Shown here piece by piece: positions 51,813 through 61,510 of a stretch of DNA of 64,000 nucleotides. The position numbers and the translations under genes were made by a program. The notes below the pieces were generated by a model. It saw only the letters and a program-made list of their open reading frames with translations. It did not search any database and had not been told where the DNA came from. Source of the DNA: Prorocentrum cordatum (lineage: Eukaryota; Sar; Dinophyceae; Prorocentrales; Prorocentraceae). How positions within the stretch are numbered: position 1 is the first letter of the stretch; each line of letters begins with the position of its first letter. The DNA is taken from the NCBI GenBank assembly GCA_963575745.1, contig CAUYUJ010019591.1, positions 21,582 through 85,581 of the forward strand, read 5' to 3'.

Positions 51813-52619
51813 TCATACCTCCCTTCCCCGCCCATCACCCCGCAGGTCCTGGAACAAAATATCCTCGGACCTGCTGTAACCAGTGCGTCTGACTAGAAAA
51901 CGATTCACCGTCACCAAGAACTTATCGTCCCCCCGCGCGGCAGCTTGAACGTTGAATGCTGAATCGCAATCACGGGGAAGGCGGATAGCAGGCAACTCAG
52001 AGGATAAGGTACCACCCCAACTACTTGCATCAACCATCTTAGCAATTGCTGAAATCCAAGTTTTGCACACCCTCATGGCAGCAACTCCGCTGTTACTGGC
52101 GCGCATCACTGCAAACAGCACGCAATGGAACGGAACGTGCCGAACTGCGTCCAGGCGGGGCAACTCAATTCCAAGATCATGCCACGATGCAGCACGCCCC
52201 ACATACGCAAGCACAACCAGAACAGACCCTGAATCCATGTGGCGCCCGTGCACTGGCAGCCAGATGACGTCGCCTAAGTATATTGTAAACGCCCCAGGAA
52301 GCACGTTGTCTAGCTGCTGCAGAATAAGAAAAGACGCCCTAACTAGAGAGAGGACTCTCGACTTCCACTGCAGGATCCACGACAGAAGGCCTAGGAAATA
52401 CAGCACCGAGCACATAACCATCCTGAAGAGCGGGCGACGGCCATTGCTGCATGTGCCCGTGATTGGTTCAGCGGCAGAGCCAGATTGCACTAAGCTTCTC
52501 AAAGGCTTGTGCAAGTGAGATGGTGGAACCCCCAAGCCTTCTAGAAACTGCCACATATGTACGTTATTGTTGTTAACCATGAGCGCTAGCGACCCCGTGT
52601 CAGGCAGACCGCCACTCAT
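51813..52619 (-). CDS. Uncharacterised protein with hydrophobic segments
   Basis: The ATG at 52619 begins MSGGLPDTGSLALMVNNNNV; 268 residues to a TGA at 51813. There are hydrophobic stretches at about 68-85 (MVMCSVLYFLGLLSWIL) and 112-122 (AFTIYLGDVIWLPVHG), and charged helical stretches between them. The GDVIWLPV phrase is one I recall from recurring dinoflagellate proteins. It is on the same strand as the ORFs at 50.3 and 53.7 kb, and all three could be exons of one gene or tandem fragments. Function unknown. Confidence 0.45.
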   Translation of the reverse strand: MSGGLPDTGSLALMVNNNNVHMWQFLEGLGVPPSHLHKPLRSLVQSGSAAEPITGTCSNGRRPLFRMVMCSVLYFLGLLSWILQWKSRVLSLVRASFLILQQLDNVLPGAFTIYLGDVIWLPVHGRHMDSGSVLVVLAYVGRAASWHDLGIELPRLDAVRHVPFHCVLFAVMRASNSGVAAMRVCKTWISAIAKMVDASSWGGTLSSELPAIRLPRDCDSAFNVQAAARGDDKFLVTVNRFLVRRTGYSRSEDILFQDLRGDGRGREV

Positions 52620-52639
52620 TCCTTACGAAGTGAGCGCAG

Positions 52640-52755
52640 GTTTGCAGGCTGGCTGGGCGGCGGTGTTGCGTTTGTGGGCAAGTTTGGCTAGATAGGTGGC
52701 TATGCTGGTTGGGTTGGCTGGGCTGGCTGGTTGGGCTGGCTGGGACAGTTGGGTT
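52640..52755. repeat. GGCTGGTTGG repeat
   Basis: Short tandem GGCTGG/TTGGGCTGGC units. Confidence 0.85.
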
Positions 52756-52935
52756 TGACCAGCGCGCACTCCCGTTTCGCCCCCCGACGCGCGCATTATT
52801 TTGTTAAATCACGTCGGCGCGTTTGGGCTATAGCTACTACTCGGTGAAACGTGGATGCGCGACCAAATGAACAAGCGCAGGGGGGAAGGGGGGGAAGGGG
52901 GGGTCGGAATCTGTCTCGACAGAGCCACTGTCTAT

Positions 52936-53664
52936 TTACCACAAAGCCGTGATAGAGATGACGTGTTCATATTCGCATTGGTTGGCCAAGCCCGCGCCTA
53001 GTTTAGCAATCGGCAGTGGGAACGTATGATGGCGCGAGCTCTCAGACTGAATCCACTCAACGTCCATGTTCCACCATCGCCAAGAATAAGAAAACGCGTC
53101 GGGTGCGCAGCGTTCAACAAGCCCACTATCAATCTCAAACGTGCGGTTCACATCTACTGGCAGCCGCGGTCGAATCCCACGAGCCTTTTGGCCCGAAGTG
53201 GCGTGCAGCGTTGTTTCTTTAAGCAACCGCCTCACCACCCAAATTATGCAACGAGGTTGTCCCCCCCCTTCCCCATATTCTTCACCAACCCACGCCCCTG
53301 GGGAAATTACATTGCCTAGGGCTGCCTCAGCTACGCACCCAGAACAATGCGTGACCGCGCGCCCAAACCAACTACAAACAACGCGGATATGGGCCCTGGA
53401 TGAGTTGGCGAAAGCACGCGAAGCGTTCCGAAGTGGAAACGGCACCCTGTCTCTGAGCACATCAACAATATCCTCCAAAGCGGACCTGGTCAGCTTCGTC
53501 CGCTGATCGTCCACTCGCCGCGCAAGAAGGGTCAGCACAAACTTAAAACCATCTTCAAATCTTTCCGCTCGGAGTTGGAGAAATTCGCGTTCAAATGGCT
53601 CCAAATGCGTTGGCAGGGCCGCCAGAACTGCCATGCTGAGCCAAATAGGCACCAGGCTGAGTGG
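52936..53664 (-). CDS. Uncharacterised protein with hydrophobic N-terminus
   Basis: The ATG at 53664 begins MPLSLVPIWLSMAVLAALPT, a possible signal peptide or anchor. About 242 residues to a stop at 52936. The middle has LTRSALEDIVDVLRDRVPF and a Trp/Arg segment near CIIWVVRRLLKETT, and the end reads SYSWRWWNMDVEWIQSESS. No family identified. Dispersed motif copy f lies inside the frame and encodes LRNASRAFANSSRA, so part of the coding sequence may derive from a repeat. Possibly the 5' exon of a gene continuing to 48.9 kb. Confidence 0.45.
   Translation of the reverse strand, partial: PLSLVPIWLSMAVLAALPTHLEPFEREFLQLRAERFEDGFKFVLTLLARRVDDQRTKLTRSALEDIVDVLRDRVPFPLRNASRAFANSSRAHIRVVCSWFGRAVTHCSGCVAEAALGNVISPGAWVGEEYGEGGGQPRCIIWVVRRLLKETTLHATSGQKARGIRPRLPVDVNRTFEIDSGLVERCAPDAFSYSWRWWNMDVEWIQSESSRHHTFPLPIAKLGAGLANQCEYEHVISITALW
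53396..53428 (-). repeat. Dispersed GACGCTTCGCG motif, copy f
   Basis: Plus strand CTGGATGAGTTGGCGAAAGC...ACGCGAAGCGTT, within the reading frame of the ORF at 52936-53664. Confidence 0.55.
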
Positions 53665-54440
53665 CATGGAATGGGGAGGGGGGGCTGGCTGGCGGGAATG
53701 CACTGAAAGGCCATGCGCCAGTGCCAGGGCCAATCTGTTTCACCAGCAATTCAGGGGCAGGCGGTCAATGTCGCTTTCTCCCCTAAGCCTCATTCTCCCC
53801 TGCGGGAAAGGTTTAGTCTTTCCCCTCCGACCACCCACCGTGAACCTAGACGAGGTGGTCCGCGACGCGTCGGAGCGCCCAAGATTGCCCAATATTGCTC
53901 CAAGAGTGCTTCATGCACTGCAATGCCACATCCAATATGCCCCAATAATATAACGCAAGATTGCCCAATATGGCTTTCAAAATGCTTCGGGGGCCCCGAG
54001 GTCAACCCGAGTCGGCTCCAAGTGGCCCAATGGCCCACCAGGAAGGCCCACCACTAGTTAGACGTGTTCTTACATTTCAAAAGGGCGGAACTGTGGAAAA
54101 GATGGGCACGGGCGAAGGTGGCAAGAGATGGCGGTAATCAGGAGGGGGGCAGGGCAAGAGAAGAGGAGGTGCACCTAGGAGGACACGTGCGGCCAGGGTG
54201 CGCAAGGACAAAAAAAAACGCGCCATGAGGTGGAACGGGCGCTGGGCGTGCGCGGTGGGGGGGGGGGGGAGCAAGCGGGGCGGCAGGCGGGCGGGTAGCG
54301 GGCGGGCGATGGGGGAAGGGGAGGGCGGGTAGATGGGAGACGGAGGGGGGGGGGGGGGTACTTAGGGCACGCGCGGGCAGTGGGCAGTGGGCATGGGCGC
54401 AAGGGGTGCGTGGGGGTGGGTAGGTGGGGGGTGTGGGAGA
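53665..54440. other. CCAAGA-type units and G-rich spacer, no gene
   Basis: CCCAAGATTGCCCAATAT units at 53.87-54.05 kb and GGGCGGGT-rich DNA at 54.1-54.43 kb. The Pro/Ser-rich minus-strand ORFs are composition effects. Confidence 0.5.
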
Positions 54441-54559
54441 TGCTTAACTCGCGCGCTTGACAATTTGCTTAAAAAACACGACGCGCATGAGTCAACGCGA
54501 GTCGTGGTCGCGTCATTTTGCTTAAAAAATGCGGGTGCGGAAGCAAAACGTCGTTGGCG

Positions 54560-54790
54560 ATCGCGCCACTTAGCTTACATTTTGCTTACATTTTGCTTAC
54601 ATTTTGCTTCAACGACCTTACATTTTGCTTCAACGACCTTACATTTTGCTTAAAAAACACGAGTGTGGAAGCAAAACGTCAAGGTCGTTGAAGCAAAACG
54701 TCAAGGTCGTTGAAGCACAAAGTAAGGTCGTTGAAGCAAAAAGTAAGGTCGTTGAAGCAAACTGTAAGGTCATTGAGCTTAAAAAACGCG
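54560..54790. repeat. Facing arrays of a 21-bp unit (inverted satellite)
   Basis: The left arm (54573-54652) has TTACATTTTGC units, then TTCAACGACC-TTACATTTTGC units. The right arm (54668-54775) has five copies of AAGCAAAACGTCAAGGTCGTTG or AAGCAAAAAGTAAGGTCGTTG, the complement of the left unit. The centre is a ~15-bp spacer near 54660. Confidence 0.85.
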
Positions 54791-54830
54791 GGTAACCAGC
54801 AACGCGACGCATGCAACAAGCTAAACCAAT

Positions 54831-55020
54831 GAAGCAAATTGAAGCAAATTGAAGCTAATTGAAGCTAATTGAAGCAAATTGACCCCGTTGAAGCACATTG
54901 TGCTTCAATTTGCTTACTTTTTGCTTGCAAGTTGCTTACAATTTGCTTCGTTTTAGGCGTTTGCAGGTGTTTGCAGGTGTTTGCAGGTGTTTGCTGGCGT
55001 TTGCGGGCGTTTGCAGGCTA
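54831..55020. repeat. GAAGCAAATT and GTTTGCAGGTG arrays with a palindrome
   Basis: Five 10-bp GAAGCAAATT units are followed by the palindrome TTGAAGCACA-T-TGTGCTTCAA (about 54887-54907), complementary TTTGCTTAC units, and then six 11-bp GTTTGCAGGTG units (54958-55018). Confidence 0.85.
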
Positions 55021-55794
55021 ACGCCCGCAAGCGTCGGGTGATTCTGGCGCGCGGGGGTTGCGCAAACGCAAACGCGGGCGCGCGGCAGGAGCGGGCGGAC
55101 GAGGGAGCGGGCGCGGGCGCGGGCGAGGGGCAGTGGGAGGGAGGGCAACGGCGATGAGGTAGGACGCGCGGGAAAGAGAGCGAGGTGAGGGGCAAGAAGA
55201 AGTCGGGTGGCGGAGGACGCAGGAAGAAGGAGAGAGAGGAGAGGGAAGGGGGAAAGGCGGGGAAAGGATCAGGGAAAAGAAGAGGAACGAGTCACGCGGG
55301 TTCCTAATGCGTCTCCATTATGGTTCCAAGATTGCCCATATGGTAAGGGTATGGGGTTGTTTCATAAGCTTCAGTGCATCAGGGCTCCACCGCTTTAAAT
55401 TAGCATGAGTGTAAGCATTATGCGAATGCGACTCTCGCTTTAGCGCCGACCACATTCGTCTTAACAGCCCGCCAAGTACCTTGCACAATGCGACCCACAC
55501 GGGTTTCAGAACTGGAACCCCTAAGACCCTGAGACTCATACCACCATGTGATCCTGGCATGCCGTATACGGCCATGTATATGCACCAACTACACACATAT
55601 CCTGGGGCGCCAGAAGAGGGGATACATGTTTCAGCCAATCGTGTCGGCCGAGAATTCGTGCCTGTTGGCCAAGAGCGCCGATGCAAGCTGACACGTCGTC
55701 GCAGCGGCGCTGCTGCAGCACGCCACTGACGCGTAAAAGAGCGGCGCTAGCAATTATTCAAGCACTGCGGATGCATCGATCGATGCAAGCAACC
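55021..55794. other. No gene seen
   Basis: GGCGCGGGCG- and GAGAGGAAG-rich spacer to about 55290, then unstructured sequence. Overlapping ORFs on both strands have no motif. Confidence 0.5.
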
Positions 55795-55795
55795 G

Positions 55796-55836
<41 letters not shown>

Positions 55837-55871
55837 CCGCCGCCGCCGCCACCGTCGTCGTCGTCGTCGTC

Positions 55872-55911
<40 letters not shown>

Positions 55912-55930
55912 GCGTCGGCGTCGCCATCGT
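55795..55930. repeat. CGT/TCG microsatellite
   Basis: About 130 bp of TCG triplets with CCG and GGC interruptions. Confidence 0.95.
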
Positions 55931-55973
55931 CGCCCGATGGATGGCGCGATGCATCATCCGATACGCCGTACGT

Positions 55974-56400
55974 CTACTGGTGCGCCCGCGGCGGGGCATC
56001 AGCCCCCTGCATGGCCCTCACGGCCTGCACGGCCCCGCGCGGCTGCGCCGCGCTGATCAGCTGGTTCGTTTCCGCGAGGCGGTCGGACACGGGCGCTAAG
56101 CGGTCGGCCACGACCTGCAGGCGCTCCAAGACGTCATCGAACTTCCTCTCGATGCGCTCGATGTGTTCGGTCTTCGTCTCCATGATCTGCTCCATCGCGT
56201 CGGTGATGGTCTGCGTGTGCTGCTCCAGCGCGTCTGTGATGGTCTGCGTGTGCTGCGCTGCCGCCGCTGGTGCTGGCGGTGCCGCCGCTGGTGCTGGCGG
56301 TGCCCCCGCTGGTTGTGGCGGTTCAAGTCCAGGAGCTGGCAACGCTGGCTGATTCTGCTGGTAGTTGTAGTCCGTGTAAACTCGTACGATCTGCTGCCGT
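55974..56400 (-). CDS. C-terminal coiled-coil protein, truncated by the assembly gap
   Basis: A minus-strand frame runs from the gap edge at 56400 to a stop at 55974. It starts VYTDYNYQQNQPALPAPG, goes through an Ala/Pro repeat (PPAPAAAPPAPAAAA), then two QHTQTITDA repeats and a long amphipathic helix, HIERIERKFDDVLERLQVVA and RLAPVSDRLAETNQL. The heptad pattern is convincing. The 5' part lies in or beyond the gap. Similar coiled-coil ORFs recur in dinoflagellates, but no function can be given. Confidence 0.5.
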
Positions 56401-56500
56401 NNNNNNNNNNNNNNNNNNNNNNNNNNNNNNNNNNNNNNNNNNNNNNNNNNNNNNNNNNNNNNNNNNNNNNNNNNNNNNNNNNNNNNNNNNNNNNNNNNNN
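56401..56500. other. Assembly gap (100 N)
   Basis: A run of exactly 100 N, the usual placeholder for a gap of unknown size. ORFs spanning it are not meaningful. Confidence 1.
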
Positions 56501-57620
56501 GAATACATCACCGCGTTCGTGAATCACATTGGAGACACAGCATTAGATAATAAGTTTGACGATACATTTCGCCGATCAGTGGATTTGATCATTAGCGACG
56601 AAGCTGGAGCAAACATCAGGTACGAGAACGGAGTTCGGAGCCGACACCCGGCCAGAGATTCATTACACCTAGTCTGCGATGCCCACAAGAAAGCGAAGGT
56701 GGCGACATTGGGCTCGGCTGCGCAGGGCCAGGTCAGCACTCGCATCATCCGCCTCCAGCTGAGCCTGCGCGGGAACACGATGGGCCTTCGACACGCCATG
56801 CGAGAACTCATCAGAGAAAGGCTGGTCATAATCCACGGCGCCTGCAGTGACTTGGAGGCTTCTCGGCATCGCTCCGGCGTCATCGACGCCTTCATGCCGA
56901 TCGAGCGCGCAGAGGACGTGCGCATGCGAGAGGTAGTGCGCAATCTCTTCAACGGCGACTGGCGCAGGGCTGACAGGATCGAGCACTATGAGAACGGATG
57001 CTGCCGAAGTCGGGCTCAGACATTGCGCATCATGATGACCGTCGGCGCGCGGGCGCTCACGAGGCGCCTGGCCGACGTGATGGACAGGAGCAATTGGACG
57101 GGGTCTCAGTATTCAGTTTGCGGGCTTGGGTTGGCAACGTTCGTGCACAACATGTTCCCGAGTGCGTATTCTACATATTTCGTTGGAGCTGCCAGTGGCG
57201 CAGCGGATCCAGAGGAGCCAGCAGTCGATCGGGCCGTTGATTCTGGAGCCGACGTGGACGAGCCGAAGGACCCGAGCGTGTGGCGAGAGGAGAACAAGTC
57301 CCGACAGACGCAAACGTTGTCTTGGCTGCAGAGCGGTTGCTTCCGCGATGACATGTACTTGTTTTCGAGGTCCGAGGTTTCAATTCTACGCCGACCTGCC
57401 TCTACCAACCGACCGGGCGGGGACTCGGCTTCGCCGTGGCGATGTTCGACCTGGCCCGCGGCTGCTTGACAGGGCGGGGGCGCCTCGATGCGCCGTGTCA
57501 GGCGGCCGTGGGCCCAGGGGGCGAAGCCGCGCCCTTTCGCCATCGGTCGGTGGCGAGTTCGGCGGAGACTTGAGCCCCCACACTCAGGACCCACGGGCCG
57601 TGCCGCCACTTAAAATTGGA
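56501..57620 (+). pseudogene. Multicopy-family gene, segment 1 (5' end in gap)
   Basis: The open frame from the gap edge has a globular, charged composition: EYITAFVNHIGDTALDNKF, HLVCDAHKKAKVATLGSAAQ, MGLRHAMRELIRERLVIIHG and MMTVGARALTRRLADVMDRS. The H-x-V-C-D-A-H phrase is one I recall from an abundant dinoflagellate family. Near 57360 the frame fades into Arg/Pro sequence and stops at 57469; another frame carries FQFYADLPLPT to 57623. The next segment starts at about 57616 in a different frame. Start missing, so strand and frame are the only firm points. Confidence 0.5.
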
Positions 57621-58160
57621 TGAGTTGTCGCGTTCTGGAGCAGAATGGGAGGTGCGTCAACAGAAGAGGTTGATCGATGGCAGCTCCAGGGATTACCCGA
57701 TTTGGGCCGCCAGTGATGCCAAGCAGGTTGCGAAGTTCACGAAGCAGATGACGGCTCTCATCTTCGACGACGGCAGTTGGCCCCTGGCGACCATGGCGAC
57801 GGAGAGTTTCCAGCTCGACGCGGACCGTGGATGCTCGAGGCTGGCAGCGGCCGCTTACGAGCTCGTGGAGGTCAGGCACAGGAAGACCCCGTACAACACG
57901 TTCAACGTGCTGAGGGACGACGGCGCCACAGAAGAGTACCTGGCCAACACCGACGAGTGCGTCCTTGATGCCTACACGGCGTCCTGGAAGGAGTACTACA
58001 GCTCCCGCGGTGGGATCGGCGGCAGGATGGCGAAGGCCGAGCTTGCGGGGATTATCCCGCTAATGACAACCAGCACTGCCTTCGCCGAGCGCACCACAGC
58101 GAGAACCTGCAGCAGAGCGAGAACAGCAAGTTTTCTTGGGGCATCGACCTGCCATCGATG
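57616..58160 (+). pseudogene. Multicopy-family gene, segment 2
   Basis: The frame contains WEVRQQKRLIDGSSRDYPIW, AKQVAKFTKQMTALIFDDGS and RKTPYNTFNVLRDDGATEEY, clearly protein-like. The last part (after about 58070) turns into Thr/Arg sequence, while another frame gives HHSENLQQSENSKFSWGIDL and then runs into segment 3. So a one-base offset near 58070 joins segments 2 and 3 of one gene. Function unknown. Confidence 0.5.
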
Positions 58161-60401
58161 AGCGGCCTCGCCCTTTTCAGGCAATACTTGAAGTGGCAGA
58201 CGGCTATATTCCGCGGGCAGCCCAAGGCCACCGCCGAGGAGAAGAAAGTGGAGGCGCGGCGAGCCCAGCGGACGAGCAGGCCGACGCCGATGGGGCCGTG
58301 GGTGTGGCGGGCGTTCGTGCATATTGAGGCGAACGGCGTGTTCGTCGACGCCGCTCTGGGGGCCGAGTTTTCTGCCAGGTACGCTGGGTTATCCGCCGAG
58401 GAGCGGCAACCGTGCGAAGATTTGGCAGCTGCCGCACTGCAGGACTATCGGAATGGGCGACCTGCATTCGGGAAGCCGCCGCGACGGAGCTCGCCCGCGC
58501 GCGCGGCAAGGGGAATGCCGACCGTGCGCGTGGTCGACGACGGTGCCCCCGACGGAGTCGCCCTGGCCGACGGCGAGCAGGACGCGGCGTCGTCGGTCTT
58601 CGAGAAACCCATCTTCAAGGCTGCGACCGTCAGGCTCATGGCGCACAAGAGGGCCGCGGCTGCCACCATGCGTTCTGGCCAGGCGGCGGAGGCGGACCTG
58701 AGGGCACGATCCAACGCAGAGGCGGATCAGCATGCCAGGGACTGGTATTTCATTGGGAACGATGCTTCTGCTGCCGACGAGCGGCCCGCTGACTTAGCCA
58801 TCCAGCGCTCCTCGTTGCCGACGGCCGTGTTCATGCGGAGGCGCGAGTCTGTGATGTCCGAGGTCCTGAGGGCTCTCGACACCAGCAGCGTGGAGATGGA
58901 GTCTGCCAAGTGGATTGCCAAGCATGCGCACGCGCGCGAGGTCGGCTGCAAGCCTTTGGACGCACCCCGTCGGCTTCGGCGCCTTTGTTGGGAAGCCGAG
59001 AGGTGCATCTGCCAGGGGCCTGCCCAGATCTCCAAGACCTTCAAGCGCAAGATGACCGTCGTGTGGCGCGTGGTGGAGCACGCCGTCGGGGAGAAGCTCT
59101 TCAAGGCAACGATGGTGGCGAACAAATACGTGATCAGCTTCTCGTTCAGGAAGGCCCCTGCAATGTGTTCGCGTGATGTCGTGGCGGGGTCTGGCTTGGA
59201 AGTGGTTCCTGCGGGCGATGAGGTCACGCTGGTCTTCCACATCGCGCTGCACTACGTTACCCCTTGTAGGCCGACATTCATTTCCATGGATCGTGAACCA
59301 TCCCAAGATCGCGAAGGCTGCTTGGGCCTGTCACCTACCAAGGAGCTCGACGGCCCCGACGCCACCTTGGGCAGGTACACCTCGTCGGAGCTGGCGACGG
59401 CGTGCTTCCAGGACTCCTGGGACAAGCGGCCGTTCCAGGTGAAGTGGTACGAGCTCTTCGCAGATGGCCGACAGGTCGCGCAGTTCAAGCCCGCGTTGCA
59501 ACGAGTGCGGGATCGACCGATCGCGGAGTGCGACCTGTGGTCTGTAAGGCCCCCTCCGCCGAAGCCTCGAAAGAGGAAGAGGGGCGGGGGGCCGCCGACG
59601 GGCCCATCCAAGTCTGGCCGTGCTCCCATTCGCGACGAGGACGACGAGGACGGCCGCGGCCCCGAGCTGCTCGAGGATGGCGCCATCGAGGGTGACGTCG
59701 GGGAGTCCGAGTCTGACGGGCTTGCGCCGATGGTGCCTGCGGCGCCGATGGGGTCCGACGAGGAGTGGGACCTCTTTGGGCCGTCCGGCTGCGAGGGCGG
59801 ACCCGACGCCGCCGCCGCCATTCCACACTTGGGGGGCGGCGACGGCGACGTCGCAGCTGAGCCGCAGCCGCGCGCTGAGTCCCCTGAGCCAGTGCCGCCG
59901 CCTCCAGAGGATGGTTGCATCTTCCAGGCGGCAGCTGCGAGCTCGGCAGCTGAGGGAGGGGGGGGGGCTGGGCCGCTTCCTGGAGGAGGCGGGGGCCCCC
60001 CCGAGGGTCGAGCGCCTGCCTGGGTAATTTTCCACACCGAGCACGGCAGCATTCGCTTCTACATCCGAACGTGCCGCTTCACGGCCGAGTGCAGACGGGG
60101 AGCGCACCTCGAGCATGGGAGTTGCGTGCTCTCTCGCACCAGCCGCCCTAGCGCGGTGCCTCGCCGCGCTGGCCAGGGCAGGCCGCTCGGCTTATTGTTT
60201 GCTCGGCTGCTGGAGGACTCCTGTGTCAGCCAGCACGATCACGTGCATATGTTTCACCCGACCTTGGCGGCGAGGCGCGAGGCGAGGCGGCTTTTGCTCG
60301 CGCTCGCCGCTGGTGGAGACATGACTGTACGCGCGCTCTTGGCCTCAGAGCGCCCCAAGAGGGATGGTGATTACGACGAGCCTTGCGACGTCCCGGGGTG
60401 A
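58158..60401 (+). CDS. Multicopy-family gene, segment 3 (long open C-terminal part)
   Basis: The ATG at 58158 (MSGLALFRQYLKWQTAIFRG) opens 747 codons, but this is probably the continuation of segments 1-2. It contains a charged helical region (KWIAKHAHAREVG), a folded-looking region (KRKMTVVWRVVEHAVGEKLF, DEVTLVFHIALHYVTPC), a Lys-Arg patch followed by a long Pro/Gly/Asp/Glu-rich disordered stretch (about 470-610), and a C-terminal module (WVIFHTEHGSIRFYIRTCRF, then LEHGSCVLSRTSRPSA and GRPLGLLFARLLED). I recall the end module as widespread in dinoflagellate multicopy proteins. Function unknown. The long intact frame suggests recent activity or selection. Confidence 0.55.
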   Translation: MSGLALFRQYLKWQTAIFRGQPKATAEEKKVEARRAQRTSRPTPMGPWVWRAFVHIEANGVFVDAALGAEFSARYAGLSAEERQPCEDLAAAALQDYRNGRPAFGKPPRRSSPARAARGMPTVRVVDDGAPDGVALADGEQDAASSVFEKPIFKAATVRLMAHKRAAAATMRSGQAAEADLRARSNAEADQHARDWYFIGNDASAADERPADLAIQRSSLPTAVFMRRRESVMSEVLRALDTSSVEMESAKWIAKHAHAREVGCKPLDAPRRLRRLCWEAERCICQGPAQISKTFKRKMTVVWRVVEHAVGEKLFKATMVANKYVISFSFRKAPAMCSRDVVAGSGLEVVPAGDEVTLVFHIALHYVTPCRPTFISMDREPSQDREGCLGLSPTKELDGPDATLGRYTSSELATACFQDSWDKRPFQVKWYELFADGRQVAQFKPALQRVRDRPIAECDLWSVRPPPPKPRKRKRGGGPPTGPSKSGRAPIRDEDDEDGRGPELLEDGAIEGDVGESESDGLAPMVPAAPMGSDEEWDLFGPSGCEGGPDAAAAIPHLGGGDGDVAAEPQPRAESPEPVPPPPEDGCIFQAAAASSAAEGGGGAGPLPGGGGGPPEGRAPAWVIFHTEHGSIRFYIRTCRFTAECRRGAHLEHGSCVLSRTSRPSAVPRRAGQGRPLGLLFARLLEDSCVSQHDHVHMFHPTLAARREARRLLLALAAGGDMTVRALLASERPKRDGDYDEPCDVPG

Positions 60402-60532
60402 GTGCACTGGAGGAAAACAAAAAAACATGATTCAACGAGGCCAGTTTGCAACGATAGAATGCCAAGTCACGGTCAGAAAGCAGGCAGGCCCTACGAGGCA
60501 ACATCCACATAAGCAGCACATGATAAATTGTT
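60402..60532. other. 3' flank, no gene
   Basis: Short spacer after the stop. An A-run ACAAAAAAAC lies 20 bp downstream of the stop codon. Confidence 0.5.
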
Positions 60533-60567
60533 GACGCTTCGCGAATCCCCACCAGCCCATCCAGAAA
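60533..60567 (+). repeat. Dispersed GACGCTTCGCG motif, copy g
   Basis: TTGACGCTTCGCGAATCC...CACCAGCCCATCCAGAAA, nearest to the consensus on its right side. Confidence 0.7.
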
Positions 60568-60639
60568 CTATGCCCGGAGGAATTGCCTCGATCAGGGAAG
60601 TGGTCAGCACGCAGAGGAAGCCAGTATGAGACATCTTGG

Positions 60640-60960
60640 GTCTTGGGCCAGATAGGGCCATCCTGGAGGTCAGTTTGGGCCCCCCCCAGGCGCTCTTAGG
60701 GTCATCTTAATCAGTGCACCCCCCCCAAGAGGCCACCATGTGGCTAACACCTTCGTGCAGTCAAGGGTTTGGCATTCTCGTCGAGGCCTCTTGGAGCATC
60801 TTGGGTGCCGCTGGGGGTCTATTGGGGCCTCTTGGGCGCCTCCTGGGGGCCTCTTGGGGGCCTGCTGGGGCCACCTTGGGGCCAGCTTGGGACCTCTCGG
60901 GGCCTACTGGGCGCTTCTTGGGGCCATCTTGGGCGAGATGGATCAACCAAGATAGGGGGC
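60640..60960. repeat. GGGGCCTCTTGGGGCC-type repeats
   Basis: The complement orientation of the CCCCAAGAGG family; units of about 10 bp (TCTTGGGGCC, CTCCTGGGGG). Confidence 0.85.
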
Positions 60961-61379
60961 TTTAATTAGCCCCCCCCCCCTCAGGACGCCCAAATGGTAC
61001 CAAAACCATGGTGGACCTAATGATGTTGGCTCCATCGCCGAGACAATTTTGGACGCCCTGACACCTCGCGACCCTTCTCGTCCAAGCCCAGGGGAGGGGG
61101 CAGGGGGAGGGGTAACCCCCTACCCGAAGGAGACGAAGGATGGGGTGGAAGAGGACACTTTCTAAACCACCGACGCCCAGAAGGCTAGTGGGATGTAGTA
61201 GCCAGCTGGGTACCAAGGGCCGTGCAGGGGGTCGGCGACGCACACGTATCCAGGCCCTGGGGCTCTCGGAACGCAGGCGTTGTAGTTGGTTGTTGTTGGT
61301 CTGGCGCATGTCGGAGTTCTCGAAACCAGGCTCATTTTTCCCAACCATCCTGTGGTGTTGGGTCCTCGTTTTGAAGAGA
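60961..61379. other. No gene seen
   Basis: Spacer. Short overlapping ORFs without motifs. Confidence 0.5.
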
Positions 61380-61510
61380 CGTCGCCCCGCGTTCCTTCCT
61401 TCCTTCCTTCCTTCCCGCTGCCCCCTCCCTCCTCCCATCTTCATCATCATCGTCATCATCCCCATCATCGTCATCGTCATCATCATCTGTCGTCATCATC
61501 ATTATCACCA
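61380..61510. repeat. TTCC and ATC microsatellites
   Basis: Five TTCC units (61395-61417), then ATC/ATCGTC triplets to about 61508. Confidence 0.9.

Noticed and set aside
56270-57469. An ORF reading through the 100-N gap
   Set aside because: Gap length is arbitrary, so phase across it is meaningless; only the part from 56501 was used.
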